A stretch of DNA of 55,948 bases, taken from the NCBI RefSeq assembly GCF_001189845.1, contig NZ_LFLZ01000060.1, positions 1-55,948 on the forward strand, in the 5' to 3' direction. A model generated the notes under the pieces. It had not been told where the DNA came from. It did not search any database and saw nothing but the letters and a program-made list of their open reading frames with translations. This document shows positions 52,911-55,948 of the stretch, one piece after another; positions within the stretch are counted from its first letter, which is position 1, and each line of letters starts with the position of its first letter. The position numbers and the translations under genes are program-made. This stretch comes from Bradyrhizobium tropiciagri (lineage in GTDB: Bacteria > Pseudomonadota > Alphaproteobacteria > Rhizobiales > Xanthobacteraceae).

Positions 52911-53741
52911 GTGACCGATCACGTGACCACCGTCCTCCAACTGCGTGACTGTTCTGGAGATGGAGCTCTCAAGGGGGTGGCCGCCACGCCGCCGATCCTT
53001 CACGGACGACTAGCGGTAAGTTCCAAGAAGCAGGCTTCGGTCAAAAATGCGATTCTGGCGAGACTTTCTGTAGAGGACCTTGCCGCAATAGGGGGGAGCC
53101 TTGAGCCGATCGTTCTGAAAGAACGTCTGGTTCTGCAAGAGCCGAGAAGACCGGTCGAACACGTTTATTTCATGGAATCGGGTCTCGTCTCGCTAAGGGT
53201 CGTCGCGGCGGGAAGCATGCTTGAAACGGCGGTCATAGGATATCGGGGCGCCGTCGGCACTTCGTTCTTGTGGGGTGGACATATTTCGCCCCATCAATCT
53301 GTGGTGCTCTTTCCTGGAAGCGCGTACCGGATTCGGGTTGAGAATTTGCGCCGGCTGATGAAGGAAAGGCCGGACATCCGAGAGCGTCTCTTTGAGTACC
53401 TTCAGGCGCTGACCTTTCAATGCGTCCAGACAGGACTGTGCGGTGTTCGGCACAATCGCGAGCAGCGGCTTGCGAGCTGGCTCTGTCTAGCGAGTGACGC
53501 TGTTGATGCTTGCGTGCTGCCAGTTACTCACGACTATCTTTCTTCCGTCTTGGGATTGCGCCGCGCGGGGGTTACGGAGACGCTAATTCGATTCGAACAA
53601 CAAGGGTTAATCCGCAAGATGCGTGGCGTTTTGCAGATCGACCAGCGCGAATCTCTCGAGCAAAGAGCCTGCTGTTGTTACAAGCTAGTCTCAAGCGCTT
53701 ATGCCTCATCTTTGTCCGCATTTGCTTCGTGCGCGGATTGA
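52911..53741 (+). CDS. Crp/Fnr-family transcriptional regulator
   Basis: A 276-residue regulator with a GTG start at 52911 and a strong AGGAGAAGGA site. An N-terminal extension of about 40 residues precedes a cNMP-binding-type barrel (LVLQEPRRPVEHVYFMESGL, VIGYRGAVGTSFLWGG) and the Crp helix-turn-helix (THDYLSSVLGLRRAGVTETL, FEQQGLIRKMRGVLQI). No FNR-type N-terminal cysteine cluster is seen. Rhizobial genomes carry many such proteins of unknown ligand. The C-terminal tail is Cys/Ser-rich (RACCCYKLVSSAYASSLSA). No target genes are adjacent. Confidence 0.85.
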   Translation: MTDHVTTVLQLRDCSGDGALKGVAATPPILHGRLAVSSKKQASVKNAILARLSVEDLAAIGGSLEPIVLKERLVLQEPRRPVEHVYFMESGLVSLRVVAAGSMLETAVIGYRGAVGTSFLWGGHISPHQSVVLFPGSAYRIRVENLRRLMKERPDIRERLFEYLQALTFQCVQTGLCGVRHNREQRLASWLCLASDAVDACVLPVTHDYLSSVLGLRRAGVTETLIRFEQQGLIRKMRGVLQIDQRESLEQRACCCYKLVSSAYASSLSAFASCAD

Positions 53742-54423
53742 TCTGAGACTTGCGACAATCCTGTCCTTGCTGGTTCCGATGATCATCGGACTCACACAAC
53801 TGCCTTGTTCTGTTGTTTTGCCTACGGTCCTACTATCGTTGGTAGGTTCTTAGCCTGCGCCGATTGGCATTTAGCGCGCGGCGATCGCCCATTATGCGGG
53901 TTTATTCCACGGTATGCGTTGACGAACTTTTCCAGATTTAGCCGCTGCGCGAATTAGATGGCTATCAGCACGGTGGATCTGCCTGCAGTGGCAGACGTCT
54001 GCGCTGCAGCAGACTTCGATGCTTCTTTTCTGCTGTAGAGAAAGGCGATTCCATCCGCCAGGTTCATATAGAGCCTCGGCAGTCGCTCGCTTGCGGTCTC
54101 ATCCTGCTGACCGTTTCGCGTGCGAGCCGTTGTCGCCGCCGTTCAAGTAACCGACTGCCGAGTATGGCCGTATGGCCGATCGTCTCGCGCATTGACTCCG
54201 CGGGTGGGATTCGCAGCATTGCCGAGCTTTGAGAACACCCGTGCCTCAGTGTACCAGCTCAATGAATCCGGGGAGGCTTTTTGCTAGGGTGGGCGGCTCA
54301 AGAGGTCAGTATGCCGACGGTGACGCCGGCCTAGTTGCCAAGTTCGCCGTTTTCGACTGCTCTCCACGCTTCGCATGCATTGTTGTAAAGGCCGACCGCT
54401 TAGAAGATAGGCACTTGCCTGCT
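53742..54423. other. intergenic, no gene seen
   Basis: About 0.7 kb without a supported frame, leading into the istB relic. Confidence 0.4.
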
Positions 54424-54848
54424 CCCCGGCCGCCAAAAGCTGGCTCGCCTCGGCGCTCGGCTACAAGGCCTGCAGCAACAATCGCTCCATGCTTTTATCA
54501 GCGCGTCCCGCGGCTATTGGCCGATCTCGGTTTGGCGCGCGGCGACGGCCGCTATCCCCGTCTGCTGCGTGCGCTGGGCCGTGTCGATCTCCTCATCCTC
54601 GACGACTGGGGCCTCGAGCCGCTCGACGCAGCAGTCCGCCACGACCTCCTGGAGATCTCCTCGAAAATCGCTGCGGCCGCCGCTCCACCATCGTCACCAG
54701 CCAGCTCCCCGTCGACCAATGGCACGCGCTGATCAGCGACCCTACCTGCGCCGACGCCTTCCTCGACCGCCTGGTCCATAACGCCCACCGGCTCGATCTG
54801 AATGGCGAGAGCATGTGGCGAACCCGCAAACACAGCCGAAAGGCCTGA
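54424..54848 (+). pseudogene. istB: istB relic of an IS21-family element
   Basis: Three frames in succession encode consecutive parts of the IS21 helper ATPase IstB. They are SWLASALGYKACSNNRSM near 54,433; then YQRVPRLLADLGLARGDGRY and LGRVDLLILDDWGLEPLDAA with the Walker B; then STIVTSQLPVDQWHALISDP to RTRKHSRKA, ending at the TGA at 54846. The Walker A end and istA are missing, and at least two frameshifts separate the pieces. The element is dead. Confidence 0.8.
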
Positions 54849-55172
54849 GCACAAGTGGCGCTGTGGACATGTTGCTACGCCTGGAGACCGCGAAGGGCAT
54901 TGCCCACATGCCCTCTGTGGACGCCCCCGGGGATGCAAGAAGAATCTTTCGTCAAGCGCTGCGCTGTAGTCGGGTGCTGACATCTGTCCGGCCTTTAACG
55001 CGACCGTCGTTTGTCGCGGGCCCGTATGGGAGTTCGCGGATCAGGTCCAAATCACAGCGGCGTGCTTGCATAGCATTTGGGCATGTACTGGTTTTCCCAA
55101 CCCCGTCTCTCGACTGTTGCGCCATACCTTCCGTTTGACCTTCCTACATCTCGACGACCTCTGACCGGACGG
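54849..55172. other. intergenic between IS relics
   Basis: No gene seen; probably non-coding ends of the flanking insertion sequences. Confidence 0.35.
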
Positions 55173-55948
55173 CTATGCCGCCACAGCCGGAGCTTTATAG
55201 ACCCCACCGTTGGCCATCAGAGCCCAGACGACGCGGGCCATCTTGTTGGCAAGAGCGGTGGCTACCAGCATAGGTGGCTTGCGGGCAATCATGCGCCCGA
55301 GCCACGATGACGGTGAAGGGACTCGCCGCCGTGCCTGCTGCACGACCGCAGTCGCGCCGATGATAAGTAACCGTCGCAACGTTCGCTCCCCCATTTTCGA
55401 CGTCGCACCCAGCTTCTGTTTGCCGCCCGTGGAGCGCTGCAACGGGGTCAACCCCAGCCATGCGGCGAAGTCGCGTCCGCACCGGAAGCTTCGGCGGCAG
55501 GCGCAAGGGCAAGCAACGCCGTCGCCGTCATTGGTCCCACGCCTGGGATTGTCATCAAACGGCGGGCATCTTTTTCTTTTCGGGCGCGACGGGTGATCTC
55601 GCTGTCGAGTTTCTTGATCTGCATTTCCAGCGTCACCATCGTCTTGATCAATATGTCGAGTACGAACCGTGCCGCTTCGGGCACATTTGTTTCTGGATCC
55701 ATTGCGCGCTCGACAAGCTCTCCGACATGGGCCGTGCCCTTTGCCATGATCACCCCGTATTCGGCGAGATGACCACGCAAAGCATTGATCGCCTGGGTCC
55801 GCTGCCGGATCAGCAGGTCGCGGGTCCGAAACACCACCGCGCTCGCTTGCTGCTCTTCACTCTTGACGGGAACGAAACGCATGGTCGGCCTCTGCGCTGC
55901 TTCACAGATCGCCTCTGCATCGGCCATGTCGTTCTTCTGCCGCTTGAC
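55173..55948 (-). pseudogene. second IS110-family transposase, frameshifted and cut by window end
   Basis: The minus strand encodes an IS1111-type transposase whose N-terminus lies beyond the window. KRQKNDMADAEAICEAAQRP at the edge, RLMTIPGVGPMTATALLALA and then, in another frame, FAAWLGLTPLQRSTGGKQKL to the stop at 55173 give the DEDD and transposase_20 regions. A frameshift near 55,450-55,480 splits the C-terminal domain. It is clearly different in sequence from the element at 50.9 kb. Confidence 0.8.

Noticed and set aside
1..55948. CRISPR array, rRNA genes, replication origin
   Set aside because: No regularly spaced repeats, no rRNA-like sequence and no rep genes or iteron cluster were seen; the only tandem repeat has two units.

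Overview
The window looks like accessory DNA of an alphaproteobacterium, most likely a Bradyrhizobium-type member of the Rhizobiales. This is inferred from moderately high G+C, the gene families present and many decayed insertion sequences; no rRNA, replication gene or intact tRNA is present to prove it. No CRISPR array was seen. The layout is a patchwork of intact operons separated by several-hundred-base stretches without convincing genes, as expected of a genomic or symbiosis island.

Left part (1-17,016): a phage tail remnant; an operon of a YejK/NdpA-type nucleoid-associated protein with two membrane proteins (the last frameshifted); an excisionase-like gene and an XRE regulator whose start sits on a tRNA T-arm-like sequence (candidate integration scar). 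Next come pabB-pabA (aminodeoxychorismate synthase), a Dabb-domain protein, a solitary bioD, an NlpC/P60-like cysteine peptidase, a frameshifted lipoprotein, a CHASE2 sensor without an output domain plus a small exported protein, a DUF3800 protein, and an unknown gene divergent from the Wadjet locus.

Middle (17,541-41,719) is a defence island. It starts with a Wadjet plasmid-defence operon jetA-jetB-jetC-jetD. Here jetC is split into two ORFs by an ATGA overlap inside the coiled coil, and the operon continues into a fifth gene encoding a KfrA-like DNA-binding coiled-coil protein. Then comes an AbiEii-type toxin-antitoxin pair. Next is a four-gene minus-strand operon: a Clp/AAA-2 ATPase, a small radical SAM enzyme, a 2088-residue zinc ribbon-pseudokinase-SF1 helicase-nuclease, and a 455-residue coiled-coil protein. 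I cannot match this operon to a complete named system, and it is my best candidate for an undescribed system. Upstream lie an unknown gene and an overlapping gene pair: a nitrilase-fold hydrolase, and a winged-helix protein with a histidine-kinase-like ATPase domain.

Right part (43,037-55,948): a patatin-like membrane phospholipase with seven membrane segments, a mono-haem c-type protein and a RoxA-like di-haem cytochrome form a same-strand cluster. It is followed by a small conserved gene apparently cut by an IS110-family element, a Crp/Fnr regulator, an IS21 istB relic and a second, frameshifted IS110-family transposase running off the end.

The shared logic is mobile-element defence (Wadjet, AbiEii, the Clp/radical SAM/helicase operon, possibly the NdpA and nitrilase loci) together with accessory vitamin-precursor and envelope/redox functions. 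Frameshifts recur (third gene of the NdpA operon, lipoprotein, jetC, IS elements). They may reflect decay or base-calling errors, and raw reads would separate these.
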